Origin: a virus
Direction: 5' to 3' (one strand)
IMG/VR virus record: IMGVR_UViG_3300014914_000015
Location: 1-35,777 of that record
Length of the DNA stretch: 35,777 bases
Shown here: one piece after another, positions 15,694 to 26,000 of the stretch
How the letters are laid out: every line of letters starts with the position of its first letter
How positions within the stretch are numbered: position 1 is the stretch's first letter
Position numbers and translations under genes: made by a program
The notes under the pieces: model-generated
Seen by the model: the letters and a program-made list of their open reading frames with translations, nothing else
Database searches by the model: none
Told to the model about the DNA's origin: nothing

Positions 15694-16203
15694 TTATACC
15701 GTTGTGGTTGTTGTAGTAGTTGTTGTTGAACTGGTTGTTGTAGTTGATGTCGTTGTTCCATACGAAGCAATATTACCTATTTGTATTCTTATATCTAAAG
15801 TATCTGGTCCTATAGCAATTCCTATCAATTGCTCTGTACTTGGTTTAGTTTGAGTCAAAGCCCCTCGGGTAATATCTGATAACCAAACACCAGTTCCTGA
15901 AGTAAAAGACCACCCTGTGACTTGCATAACCCCGTCTCTTTGCATTCGGATAACTTCTCCAGAATTACCATCCTCAATTGCAAGTCCTAAAGAAGGCATC
16001 CTTCTATTGTCAGCTAAAGCCTTATAGTAAAAACCATCAGTTTGAAGGTAAAGGGCTTCTCCTTCATCTACATCCTCTCCTAAAGTGACTAATGCCCAAG
16101 TGTCTACCACTTCATCAAGAACTTCCATTGCAGATTTATATATGGCATTCCACCCTGCTGCGGTGTAGTCAGCCGTTTCCATATCGTATTTTGGTGTAGC
16201 CAT
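15694..16203 (-). CDS. Accessory virion protein: beta domain with Ser/Thr tail
   Basis: 169 residues. Residues 1-148 form the same beta-rich domain as the following gene (MPSLGLAIEDGNSG, GVWLSDITRGALTQTKPS, IGIAIGPDTLDIRIQIG). The last 20 residues are almost only Thr and Ser. It starts 3 bp after the second tail-tip gene. The pair of paralogs directly after the tip genes suggests proteins displayed on the tail tip. The domain family is not recognised by name. Confidence 0.72.
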   Translation of the reverse strand: MATPKYDMETADYTAAGWNAIYKSAMEVLDEVVDTWALVTLGEDVDEGEALYLQTDGFYYKALADNRRMPSLGLAIEDGNSGEVIRMQRDGVMQVTGWSFTSGTGVWLSDITRGALTQTKPSTEQLIGIAIGPDTLDIRIQIGNIASYGTTTSTTTTSSTTTTTTTTTV

Positions 16204-16206
16204 ATT

Positions 16207-17619
16207 TTACCCCTTTGTTACAAGAATGATTCTGGAAATAGACTCATATTCAATTGAACCATCTGTTCTATAATTTGTCACAGCAAAAGTCAGAAATGGA
16301 GACAGGCTCCCATTATCAGCCGTGTTCATGGTAGAATCATAAGTCCAAGTATAGGTTGTTAAACCACTGGTTGTTCTTACTAAAGTTTGTGTTCCAGTTT
16401 TTGTGGTATGTGCATAAACCCGTACCCGAAAGAAACCTTCATGTGTAGGAGAAGCATCTGTAACTGAAGTTGGAATACCCATCCCAGCCCCAATTCCACG
16501 GTATCTTGGTGCCCATGTAAGAACATTATCCCCTGTATATTTTGAATACAAGTTACTATCATTTGATCTAAAATCATGGACAGGGTAAGGTTTTCTTGCA
16601 AACCCAGTAAATGTGTAAGTCACAGGATTATCGACAAGGGCTATATCCAAAGTAGCTCCAGAAGAAATAGGCAAGAACTTATATAAACGAGTGGCTCCTG
16701 TAGGTTCATCACCAAAAGTAATAAGTTGTCGGAAGTTGTCACCTACAAAGAAGAAAGTAGTACCTGGGGGATGGTATGTTTTCTCAGTACCAGCAAAACC
16801 TCTGTGAACTCCTTCTAATTTATAAGTTGTATCACTAACAAGGGATATTGTCTGAAAAGTTATCCATTCTGTTTCTCCCAATATTGCCATATTGAGTGTG
16901 CCAAACAATTCAGACATAGTTATATTACCAATCACACCTTCATCACCTGACGTAAAATAAACAGTGAGACCTACCCTTTTATCTATATCTGGGGTTACAT
17001 CATAAGAGTTCAGTAACACACCAAAAGGGTTGAAAGCTGTAACCGTGTCTATTTTACTGTAAGAGGTACCACTATCTATGCTTTGATAAACCTCATACCC
17101 TACTTCTCCTCCAGTTCTCATTGCAGCGAGAGGTAGCATTTTTACATAGTCTCCACCAGCTATAAGGTACGGTGGTTCAACAACAGTTAAGGCAGTTAAA
17201 TCTCCCAGAGAATCAGTTGGTGTGTCCCATTGAGAAGTAGGTGGTGTTATCTCAGAGGTAGCTATCGTACTGGAAATATAATCCACATCCTCAAGGGCAA
17301 CTACATCAATTTCCTCAGACCCTAACTCCTTCTCGGAAATCTTGACAACCCGACAGATCATATTAGTGATGCCCCAATTGGTATAACTGAAATTGAACAA
17401 ATCTCCTGCCTGCAACTTAAACAACTTTCTATTCGTTACAAATTGAAATTGTGCGAGAGGATAAGAAGCTGTCTTTAACAACCTATCTGATTTCCAAAAA
17501 GCAGTCTCCGGTCGAGTGAACAAATTCAAATTAACACTCTTAGACGCAGTATATCCCTGGATCCTTTTGTTTGCAGGATCATAAACAATTAAATTAGCTT
17601 CGATTAAATCTACTGGCAT
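16207..17619 (-). CDS. Tail tip protein, C-terminal half (split J/GTA gp15-like)
   Basis: 470 residues. It begins inside what is normally one long tip protein: the first residues (DLIEANLIVYDPANKRIQG) continue the hub domain, followed by SYPLAQFQFVTNRKLFKLQAGDLF, a typical J/gp15 hub motif. Later motifs GVHRGFAGTEKTYHPPGTTFFF and NVLTWAPRYRG also match the distal part of that family. The start codon overlaps the stop of the 993-residue gene (TAATG), so the two halves are made together and probably assemble as one tip complex. The break falls at the LRR insertion. Confidence 0.72.
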   Translation of the reverse strand: MPVDLIEANLIVYDPANKRIQGYTASKSVNLNLFTRPETAFWKSDRLLKTASYPLAQFQFVTNRKLFKLQAGDLFNFSYTNWGITNMICRVVKISEKELGSEEIDVVALEDVDYISSTIATSEITPPTSQWDTPTDSLGDLTALTVVEPPYLIAGGDYVKMLPLAAMRTGGEVGYEVYQSIDSGTSYSKIDTVTAFNPFGVLLNSYDVTPDIDKRVGLTVYFTSGDEGVIGNITMSELFGTLNMAILGETEWITFQTISLVSDTTYKLEGVHRGFAGTEKTYHPPGTTFFFVGDNFRQLITFGDEPTGATRLYKFLPISSGATLDIALVDNPVTYTFTGFARKPYPVHDFRSNDSNLYSKYTGDNVLTWAPRYRGIGAGMGIPTSVTDASPTHEGFFRVRVYAHTTKTGTQTLVRTTSGLTTYTWTYDSTMNTADNGSLSPFLTFAVTNYRTDGSIEYESISRIILVTKG

Positions 17620-20600
17620 TAAGTTCCTCCACCATCATCAATATCCCACCCTTTACCTGTTAAAGTGGCACGTGCTGCGGCTGCTGCTCCACCTGAGGTA
17701 TATACTGAGTTGTTCATTTCAAGGGTAACACCAGATTGAACACTTTGAGGCGCCCATCCAATAAGAAGGGCATCATAATTTACAGTTGTCATGTTATTAG
17801 ATTCAAAGAAGTTGTTCGCAGAGGTGACATTTGATACATCCCAACCACTTATATCTTGTTCAAAAGCGGAAGCTCCTTGGAACATACCACCAATGCTTTG
17901 CATATTCGTAGTTGTCCAACCACCTATATCTTGATTAAAAGCCTGATTCCAATAGAACATGTAGACAAAGGCTGCTATATTTGAAACATCCCAAGTAGTT
18001 ATGCTCGCATGGTTGAAGCCGCTTTGCCTAAACATACTATGTAGACTGGTCAAACTAGGATGCCAAGTCCAACCAGCTACACTTCCATTAAAGTCACGGG
18101 CTTCACGAAACATTTGATAGAAATTAAGACTTGACGAAACATCCCATTGATCCAAATCCTGGTTGAATGATTGGGCACCACGGAACATCTCCTCCATACT
18201 TTCTACTTTAGATACATCCCAACCACCAATATCTTGGTTAAATTGATTGGCTGAGTAAAACATACGATACATATTAGTACAGCTTGAAGTAACCCAACTT
18301 GAACAATCTCCATTGAAACTACCAGCTTGTGCGAACATGGAATTCATATTAGTAACATTTGAAACATCCCAACTATTCAAACTGTATGCACCTGGGTTTG
18401 CACCATTAAACATAGCCTGCATTAGTATAGCACTTGAGACATCCCAACTACTACAGTTCGGAGACCAAGGAGTAACAACGGATGTGTTATAAAACATAAA
18501 AGAAAAGTCTTCTACGTTTCCTGTTTCCCATCCACTTACATCTTGATCAAAACGGTAGGTCTGATAGAACATAGATGCCATATTAGTAACACTTGAAACA
18601 TCCCAACCACTTAAATCTTGATTAAAATCATAAGCTTGCATAAACATACCAGCCATATTAGTGACATTTGAAACATCCCAACCACTTATATCCGAATCAA
18701 AAACCTCTGCTCCATAAAACATTTGAAACATAGATGTAATCCGACTGGTATCCCAATAACCAATATTAGGAACACCTGTCAAAGCATCGCAACCTAAGAA
18801 CATTCCTGCAAACGAGGTTGTCTTACCAAGGTCAGGGGTATCGGTGGCAGTTATTTGTAGGTTCTCACATTTGTAAAAGGTGTAATTAAAGGAGCCTAAA
18901 CTCAAACAACCCCACTGCGTGACATCATCTATCAGATTTCTATCTGGATGCTCTCCTGGGCCATAGAAACTGAATCCATCTATTATTCCTTTAATAGTTA
19001 TATTGTAAGATCCTACAGCACCATAAACATGTGTAGCCGCACCATCATTATAAGCTGTGATAGTGCTTTCTGCTGTATTATCCCCCCAATTTACAATAAA
19101 ATTGTAAGTTCCCCCATCTTTCAAAGGTAAAGCAAACGTCAAATTATAAGAAAGTGTGGTAATCGAAAATTGAAAAGGAGGATACTCAATATAACCTGAC
19201 ACTTCATAATGCTTGGCTTTTATTTCATTATGAGTTTCAAGCCATGTGGGCCTTGTTAAGGTTGGCTCAACCAACAAATTACCTTCGTTTATAGTAGGTA
19301 AATTTGAGGTATCTTCTGTCCCTCGCAACAACTTGAAATGAAACTTAGGATTACCACTTGCGTCTGTTTTGTAAGTCATGGTAGCATCGATATGTTGTAA
19401 AATGCTTTCTACATAACTAAAAACCTTAGTACCGCCCTCCATCAAAAACGAAACTCCCATATCTTCTATATATAAATCATCTGCCAAAGTATTGAGAGAA
19501 GGGACATCAATAAAATCAGTGGACATTTTACCTGGAACTGTCAACATATAGTATAAAGCATGTGCTGGATTATAATCATCAAACACCTGAATATTGGTAT
19601 TTGTAAATGTACTGAATGTTGGGTACTTTGCCACTATAAAACTCATTGTAGGAACACTGGTTCCACCTAAATAACAATGCTGGAAAGATGCCCAACACAA
19701 GCCCCTCATATTTGCCGTTGGTCTACCACTACCACTACCTGTGTCTACTTGGTCATCAGTACCAAAATAGAAGATCACATCCCCCATTTGGTCCCCTTCA
19801 GTACTTGTCTCCTTAAACGATTCAACATAGGTTAACCAAATGAATAAATCCTTTTTGCCGTATTCATCATTAAATGAGCAATTATCAGGCCATGTGTCAA
19901 AGGTAATTAAAGTGTATTCCTCAAGGGTAGGTCCATTCCAAAAGGATAAAAACTCAATGTCAGTCATGGTTGAGCGATCCACCCCGCCCCTACACATAGC
20001 CTCTGCTGTAACAATACTACGCGGTGATATAGTATAATTCTTAAAAGCCCACCCTTTTATTCGAACTTTACCATCTTGTTCCCTCCACCCCTTCGAAGAA
20101 TTGTTCTTAGAATCATATTCAAATCTTACGGTATCTATCTTTTCATTGGTTCCTGTAATACCATCCCCCATAGACAACACAACCTTACCTGAGGGGTTGT
20201 CAGATAAGCTTTCATATCCCTGCCATACAGTTTCACCATTTCTATAAACACCAAGAATAGCATCCACGGGTCCTTTACAAATACCTAACCACCAGGTAAG
20301 CTGGTAGGTATATTCATCATCATCCTTATCTCTGTCTTTATCTCCATACCATAATATGTTCCCACCTATTTTAGAAATACCAAGCAAATCAGTTACTTCC
20401 ATACCTTTGCTTGCTTCATTTAAAGACCAAGCAGGAGGTGCCCCAGTATCATTATCTGGGTCAAGGGGGTCAATCATAGAGCCAATGCCATACCCAATAG
20501 TGAATCCTACATAGGCTGTGTACAAATTAAAACCAGGACCGCCCATAAATCCACCAATAACAAAACCAACAACCCCGCCTAATATTGATCCACCACTCAT
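17619..20600 (-). CDS. Tail tip protein, N-terminal half fused to PKD and BspA-type LRR domain
   Basis: 993 residues. Residues 1-60 are Gly-rich and hydrophobic (GGVVGFVIGGFMGG), as in J/gp15 tip proteins. Residues 60-490 carry the conserved tip region (DLLGISKIGGNILWYGD, GVYRNGETVW, TRPTWLETHNEIK). A PKD-like domain follows (about 495-570: IVNWGDNTAES, HVYGAVGSYNITIKG). At least 13 BspA/DUF285 leucine-rich repeats run from about residue 616 to 935, with WDVSNVTNM..MF as consensus. The C-terminus (LTGKGWDIDDGG) is the usual end of free-standing BspA adhesins. It is probably the receptor-binding part of the tail. The start overlaps the peptidase stop by 4 bp. Confidence 0.8.
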   Translation of the reverse strand: MSGGSILGGVVGFVIGGFMGGPGFNLYTAYVGFTIGYGIGSMIDPLDPDNDTGAPPAWSLNEASKGMEVTDLLGISKIGGNILWYGDKDRDKDDDEYTYQLTWWLGICKGPVDAILGVYRNGETVWQGYESLSDNPSGKVVLSMGDGITGTNEKIDTVRFEYDSKNNSSKGWREQDGKVRIKGWAFKNYTISPRSIVTAEAMCRGGVDRSTMTDIEFLSFWNGPTLEEYTLITFDTWPDNCSFNDEYGKKDLFIWLTYVESFKETSTEGDQMGDVIFYFGTDDQVDTGSGSGRPTANMRGLCWASFQHCYLGGTSVPTMSFIVAKYPTFSTFTNTNIQVFDDYNPAHALYYMLTVPGKMSTDFIDVPSLNTLADDLYIEDMGVSFLMEGGTKVFSYVESILQHIDATMTYKTDASGNPKFHFKLLRGTEDTSNLPTINEGNLLVEPTLTRPTWLETHNEIKAKHYEVSGYIEYPPFQFSITTLSYNLTFALPLKDGGTYNFIVNWGDNTAESTITAYNDGAATHVYGAVGSYNITIKGIIDGFSFYGPGEHPDRNLIDDVTQWGCLSLGSFNYTFYKCENLQITATDTPDLGKTTSFAGMFLGCDALTGVPNIGYWDTSRITSMFQMFYGAEVFDSDISGWDVSNVTNMAGMFMQAYDFNQDLSGWDVSSVTNMASMFYQTYRFDQDVSGWETGNVEDFSFMFYNTSVVTPWSPNCSSWDVSSAILMQAMFNGANPGAYSLNSWDVSNVTNMNSMFAQAGSFNGDCSSWVTSSCTNMYRMFYSANQFNQDIGGWDVSKVESMEEMFRGAQSFNQDLDQWDVSSSLNFYQMFREARDFNGSVAGWTWHPSLTSLHSMFRQSGFNHASITTWDVSNIAAFVYMFYWNQAFNQDIGGWTTTNMQSIGGMFQGASAFEQDISGWDVSNVTSANNFFESNNMTTVNYDALLIGWAPQSVQSGVTLEMNNSVYTSGGAAAAARATLTGKGWDIDDGGGT
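17790..18760 (-). repeat. BspA/DUF285 leucine-rich repeat array
   Basis: About 13 units of roughly 25 codons, each with a W-[DEVT]-x-[ST]-x(4)-[MF]-x-x-MF core followed by an FNQDI/L-S-G-like segment. Units differ at many positions; none was seen to be a perfect copy. The array gives the tail tip a long curved binding surface, as known for BspA adhesins. Confidence 0.85.
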
Positions 20601-21043
20601 GATCTATCCTTTAATCTAAAGACAAACCTTTTTCGCTTTTGCCACTTTCTATTTAACCAGGGCATATCAGTAACCCCCATTCCATACAAAGAATGATGCA
20701 CTGTTCCCTTTAGATATATTCCTGTATGTGCAATTGATTTACCAACTTTATACATTATAATATCACCATCTTTAGGGTTGTTGAAATCCCCATTCTCAAC
20801 ACCAAGATTTATGGTACCATCAACTAATACATCATCTTTGGTATGTAGGAAATACCAATCTGAATGGGCTGGAATCAAAATTCTATTCCTCGCTCCACTA
20901 TCTACCAACACCCCTGCCACATAATTTGAACAATCAGCTCCTCGGTGCTTAATACGGGCATTAAGCATCCAGGGGGTTCCTTGCCAACCTTTAATAGCTT
21001 GGGACAGTTTATCTATATTTTCTGGTTTATCGAAATAGAACAT
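20597..21043 (-). CDS. Tail-tip NlpC/P60 cell-wall peptidase
   Basis: 148 residues from the ATG at 21043, which overlaps the upstream stop as TAATG. A GTG 9 bp further upstream gives a longer form but lacks suitable spacing. The catalytic Cys38 is in HRGADCSNYVAG and the His106 is in IAHTGIYL, followed by a second His pair, as in the NlpC/P60 family. In GTA and phiJL001-type tails this gene sits in the same place, after the DUF2163 hub, and cuts peptidoglycan peptides during DNA entry. The local gene order supports the same role. Confidence 0.83.
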   Translation of the reverse strand: MFYFDKPENIDKLSQAIKGWQGTPWMLNARIKHRGADCSNYVAGVLVDSGARNRILIPAHSDWYFLHTKDDVLVDGTINLGVENGDFNNPKDGDIIMYKVGKSIAHTGIYLKGTVHHSLYGMGVTDMPWLNRKWQKRKRFVFRLKDRS

Positions 21044-21873
21044 TACTGCCACACCCTTACTCTTGTTGGGTTTATCTCTGGTATATACGGAAACCCCAAA
21101 AAGTTGTCTTCGTTACTAAACTTATCAGTACAGGTAGAAAGATCACCATCACAACCTGGGTACAAATATACTGTTCCAGAAGGAGATGTATTGAATTTAT
21201 ACCGAACACTAATTGAATCTCCAATATTACTGACAATCATTCTATAATCTACTGTGGCCCCTGAGCCCACTCTTATAAAACCTAAAGTGAAATAACTATC
21301 AGCCTCAGTCAACGACACAAAATCAATGGTCAGTCCATCCGAGCTTACAGAACTTATCGATTTAGCTATCCCATAATCATCTTCTAAAAGACCACAGCCT
21401 TCATCAAATAGATTATGATTGCATTGATTTTGGTATCTAAGGATACAAGCAGGTCTGTTCAGATAAACTTCAAATCCAACTACCGTTGCTTCTGCTTTGG
21501 TCCCAGACAATGTGATGGTGCTTATTTGTCCAACGAAAATGACATCAACTTCATATGGGGTCTGATCTGAAAACAACTTCAAAACTTGAACCCAGGTTTG
21601 CTGAGTAGGACTTTGTGCTATAAACTGGGAAACAGCTGGATTTAAATAATCAGTAGTTACCACCATCTTACTTATTTCCAATTCTGCATTATACTCAATA
21701 GGACCACGAGTTACAGTAGCTGGCTCATAAGTGTTGCCGCCATAACTAATAGCTATATCAGAACTGCAAAAGCGTTGATCAAGGGTTAGATCATCATAGA
21801 AATGGAAAAGCTCAATGGGTTTGCGTATCTTGGCTTCTTCTTTACCTGCATATTCATCTGATGGAGTTTTCAT
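21043..21873 (-). CDS. DUF2163/phage BR0599-type tail hub protein, probable Fe-S binder
   Basis: 276 residues. The N-terminal half (PIELFHFYDD..RFCSSDIAISYGGNTYEP) matches the DUF2163 (phiJL001 gp84) pattern. The C-terminal half has the BR0599 Cys pattern: QNQCNHNLFDEGCG (Cys151, Cys160), then PGCDGDLSTC (Cys241, Cys248) and NFLGFPYIPEINP. Homologs such as the GTA hub and lambda gpL bind an iron-sulfur cluster through such cysteines. The gene lacks a ribosome-binding site and follows a Ser/Thr tail by TAATT then ATG, so it is probably made by reinitiation. Confidence 0.82.
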   Translation of the reverse strand: MKTPSDEYAGKEEAKIRKPIELFHFYDDLTLDQRFCSSDIAISYGGNTYEPATVTRGPIEYNAELEISKMVVTTDYLNPAVSQFIAQSPTQQTWVQVLKLFSDQTPYEVDVIFVGQISTITLSGTKAEATVVGFEVYLNRPACILRYQNQCNHNLFDEGCGLLEDDYGIAKSISSVSSDGLTIDFVSLTEADSYFTLGFIRVGSGATVDYRMIVSNIGDSISVRYKFNTSPSGTVYLYPGCDGDLSTCTDKFSNEDNFLGFPYIPEINPTRVRVWQ

Positions 21874-21875
21874 AA

Positions 21876-22514
21876 TTATGCCGTTGTCGTTGTAGTGGAA
21901 GTATATTCGTTTGGTAACTCAACAAAATACAACTTTGTAGATGCTACCTCTGGAGAAGAATACATCCATTCAATTGTTTCTAAATCTAATCTTCCCATAT
22001 ACAAAAAGCTGATGAACTTTACCTGAGATTTAGGTATATTCCTCCCTAAAGCACTATCAATATTAATTTTGGTTGCTGTGTACCCTGTTAATCTACGAGC
22101 AAACCATATGCTATCATTTACATAAATAAACAAGTATCTACCAGTACCTCTCCCTGGTGGATAAAAAACACTGTAATTTTCAGTTGTCAGAACATCAATG
22201 GTAGTATCTGTAGAAGCAATATCCCCATTTATCTTGAAATCAGCGATCCAACTTGGGAACCATATATTCTCAATTCTTCCTTTGAGTGAATCAAACAGGC
22301 CATTAACCACTGAAATATCTTCTTTACCAACAAAATTGTATATGAAATTTGTACTGTAGTTTGGGAAGTTAGACAAAGGTTCGGAGTAAGTGTATCCAAA
22401 AGTAGTACCAATTATATCAGTCCTGTTCCTACTTAGTTTACCTGGGGATTCTTCCCAAATAGGACCAACATGAAAAACAGGTTTGTATCTATAGTCAGTA
22501 AAAGAAAGGGTCAT
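21876..22514 (-). CDS. Minor/distal tail protein with short Ser/Thr tail
   Basis: 212 residues. It has beta-rich halves with GLFDSLKGRIENIWFPSW, which resembles the start of DUF2460-like distal tail proteins, and a small inserted strand module (STDTTIDVLTTENY ... IWFARRL). The C-terminus ends in a Thr tail of about eight residues. It sits in the position of the GTA gp12-like protein (after tape measure, before the DUF2163 hub). The start overlaps the previous stop (ATGA). Confidence 0.65.
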   Translation of the reverse strand: MTLSFTDYRYKPVFHVGPIWEESPGKLSRNRTDIIGTTFGYTYSEPLSNFPNYSTNFIYNFVGKEDISVVNGLFDSLKGRIENIWFPSWIADFKINGDIASTDTTIDVLTTENYSVFYPPGRGTGRYLFIYVNDSIWFARRLTGYTATKINIDSALGRNIPKSQVKFISFLYMGRLDLETIEWMYSSPEVASTKLYFVELPNEYTSTTTTTA

Positions 22515-23089
22515 GTGTAACTGTATCCTCTAAATGATTCAATAAAGTGCATCTTAATTGCAAACACTTCGGGCACCTTTGCTCCAAACTCTTGGGCAGC
22601 CGAAAGATTAGCTCTCAAAACAGGGTACACTTTAGTACCTATTCCCCAACTGCTTGTTAAGTTGGTTACAGTTGTTATTTGACTCGTTGTAAAGCTCTGT
22701 ACCTGTATCACTTCGTAAGTTTGATAGTCTGTGTACAAAAGAACATAAGATAGCGCGGAAAGCTCTCTCCATTGCGTAGAACCTACGTTTAGAGTAGAAG
22801 CACCTATGCTTGCTGCTTGTGTTAGTGTCATATCATACACCCAAATAGGAACACCCCATGTTTTATGAAGGTAAGCTTTCAAATACTTCTTTATATGGTA
22901 TGTTTCTATTTGGTTTCTGGTAATAACATCATAAATAATTTCCCTTCTAGGATAATGGTGTAATAAAGACCTTTGTTCCACTCCAACTAATGCCGTTGTT
23001 ATTGAACTCATATAGGATCTTCCGTAATTAAAACCAGAACCCCAGTAAACAGGGTGTACAAAATATGCAGTTGGTTGTTCGAGATCCAT
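22511..23089 (-). CDS. Minor tail protein (distal tail-like)
   Basis: 192 residues, beta-rich, with aromatic strands at the N-terminus (AYFVHPVYWGSGFNYG) and a KTWGVPIWVYDM motif followed by a LTQAASIGASTLNVG strand module also seen in other proteins of this tail. It directly follows the tape measure with the stop/start sharing one A (TAATG). Position and pattern suggest a distal tail ring component. No specific family was recognised. Confidence 0.6.
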   Translation of the reverse strand: MDLEQPTAYFVHPVYWGSGFNYGRSYMSSITTALVGVEQRSLLHHYPRREIIYDVITRNQIETYHIKKYLKAYLHKTWGVPIWVYDMTLTQAASIGASTLNVGSTQWRELSALSYVLLYTDYQTYEVIQVQSFTTSQITTVTNLTSSWGIGTKVYPVLRANLSAAQEFGAKVPEVFAIKMHFIESFRGYSYT

Positions 23090-26000
23090 TATCGAAGCAT
23101 CCTTTTAACTGTTGATGGGTTGGAGCCTATCACATTTAATATTGATTGCTTGCCCCGAGGTGTAGCAATGTATGAATCTATCAGTTTAGTGTCCGTAATA
23201 TTCACAATATTGATTTCTTGATTTCCCAAAGCTGCCATTTGCTCAGGAGTGAATATCCCTTCACCTTTGTGTGCTATAATAGGAACTTCATCTTTTCCTG
23301 CTATACCACCCCCACCGTATTTAGGAGCGTTTGAAAATACAGCAGGGTTTACTACTCTTACAGGGGAAGCACCGCTTCCAGCTATACCACCTTGATGGTC
23401 TACACCAGCCCACATACCGCCCATTACAGCAGGCATTCCAGATTGGCCACTGCCCATACCACCCATCAGACCCTGCAAAGCATTTAGAATTGTTTGCCTG
23501 ATGATTATTTTAGCAAGCCACTGTACAGTATCTCGGGCAAAATCTGCGAAAGCTTCTTTTGCAGATTTAGTACCATCTATAAAATCCCAAAGAGCATCGG
23601 TCATACCAGTTGCTAACTTATCATTTAGTTCTGAACCAATACGCAACATAGTTTCTTTCCAATTATCAGCATCTATAGCAGCTTTTTCGAGCCCTATCTT
23701 GAAAGCTTCTCCCCAAGAAGCATCATTGAGTTTTTTGGTGTCGATATATTGGGCATAACTAATTTGCCCTCGTTTATATGCTTCCTCAAAAAGAGCCATC
23801 CATTCTTCAGTATACCGCTCTGTGGTATCCAATTGGTATTTCAGTTGTTCATTATAGTCCTTTATTTCTTGCTTCTTTAAAAGTTTACCTCTGTCATAAT
23901 AAAGCTCGGAAAGGGCATACCGGGCTTCCCAAAGTTTAGTATCAATCTCTAAAAACTCCTTCGTTGATACTTTTTCATCAGTTAGCATTTCCTCCTGGCG
24001 GGCTTTTAGATTAGATACCTTCTTCTCGGCTATATTAATATCTTGCTCTAATTCCAGTTTACGGAAATGCTTATTCTCTGTTGCCCATGCTACATTGGTA
24101 GCTTTCATTGCTGAAAGTCTTGCTTTCGCCCTTATATCTTCCCGTTTCAAATCAGCCATAGCATCATCAAACTGAATTGCAGATATAGATTGAACGTACT
24201 TTCTCTCGGCAGCAAGAATTAATTCCGCTTTCTGCCTCTTTAATTTAGCCACAAGTACTTCATGTTTTTCCAGCTTTTTAATCTTGTCATCATACTGTTC
24301 ATCAAGGTCCTTCAATTCCTTGTTAAGAATTGCTTTGGCCTTTTTAGCTGCATCTGTTTCATAACGAGCCAATAGGGTGTAATATAATTTATCGTATTCA
24401 AGTTTGGTTTGTTTAACTTCTATAGCTTCCAGATCAAGAGCTTTTTGTCTCGCCTTTTCTCTGTTCACTTTTACTAATTCAACCACTACTTGTGCAAAGG
24501 CCCATTTTTCCTCCATTGTTATTTCTTTAAACTGAACAACTTCGAAAGCAAGATGTTTGATGGCTTCGGCAGACATATCATGCCTCATACCAAATTCAGC
24601 TATTTCGAGCTGGGTAAGTTTTAATGATGTCCTATAATCACTTAATAGTCCCTTCATTTCCTTTATACGATCTTCTTCACTCTGATATAACCAAGGTAGC
24701 CAGGATTTATTCAACCAACCATCCCTTACTTCATCTACCCTCGCCATAATATCAGTAAGCTCCTCCATTTGAGCAGTCCACTTAGGAACTTTGTTCATCT
24801 CCCTATCAAAAGCTATTACTTCAGCACGAACCTCTTCAAAACTCATTTTGGTTATGTCAAGCCTATCTGCTAATACTTCATGGGTAGTAAGCATCCTCCT
24901 AAGAAAATGTATATACTCTCTGTTTGTTTCTGTTCCCTCCTTATGTTTATCATGGAGAGCATCTAAACCACCAATAAGAGCATCAAACTCCGTACTTAAT
25001 CTGCCTACATCCACAATCATCTTTCGGGTAGTAGCTAAAGACTTCTTCGCCCTGTTTTCCCATTTATACCAGGCTAATAAAACAACACCTATCCCAGTAG
25101 CTACAGCACTTAGTACTGTGACAAATGATACAAATACCGTCCATAACTTCTTAACAACTGCAACAAGGTAATAAAAAGTCCTTGATAGTAACCCAATATA
25201 TTTAGGAACCCCCATTCCAACAAAGTTAATCATAAGCATGGTGAAAGCAGCAGCTAAAGCCCTTAATGCTGTAGTTGTAAGGAGGATAGTAGCAGTCAAA
25301 GCTCCAAATTGCAGTATAGCTTTACCTAAGGGGTCTTTTACAAGAATCTCAAATCCTGTAATTATCTTCGCCAGGATATCAACCAGTCCTTTCATAACAG
25401 TAATAAGACCAGCCTCACCAAGAGCAATAGCTAAATTCTTTGCCCTGTCTGCTAAGTTCTTCAGCTTGAAAGCAAGACCCTCTGCCTGGGTTTGTGCCAT
25501 TCGTGAAGCTGCTCCTAACTCATATACAGCCTCATGCATTTCTTCCCAACTGCCTTTACCTACCAAAGTAAATGATTTGCCTAAAATAGCAGCAGCTTGG
25601 GCACCTCTTAATCCAAACAAAGTATATGCTTTTGACATATCAATGACACCTTTCTCAGTGTCATATATAGCAGGTAATAGATTTTCCATTACCTCTGCAA
25701 AGGTGTTGTATTTGGGATTTACGGAATCAAGTTCAATTCCATGTAATTTAAATTCATCTCGGAGTTTTCTACTCGGGGCCATGAGGCGGGCAAGCACCTG
25801 TCGCAAACCAGTACCAATTGTGCTTGCTCGTATACCAGCATTAGCAAGAACCATCATGGATGCGGCTGTTTCTTCAAGAGAAAGCCCTGTTTGAGCGGCA
25901 GCAGCACCAACAAAGTTGAATGCTACTCTCAATTTATCAACGTTGAGTTTAGACCTATTGATCGCATTCGCCATAACATCTGCTATTCTGCTTGTTTGCG

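Noticed and set aside
21044-21052. GTG start for the NlpC/P60 gene
   Set aside because: The ATG at 21043 forms the TAATG overlap used throughout this operon, and the GTG lacks a well-spaced site.
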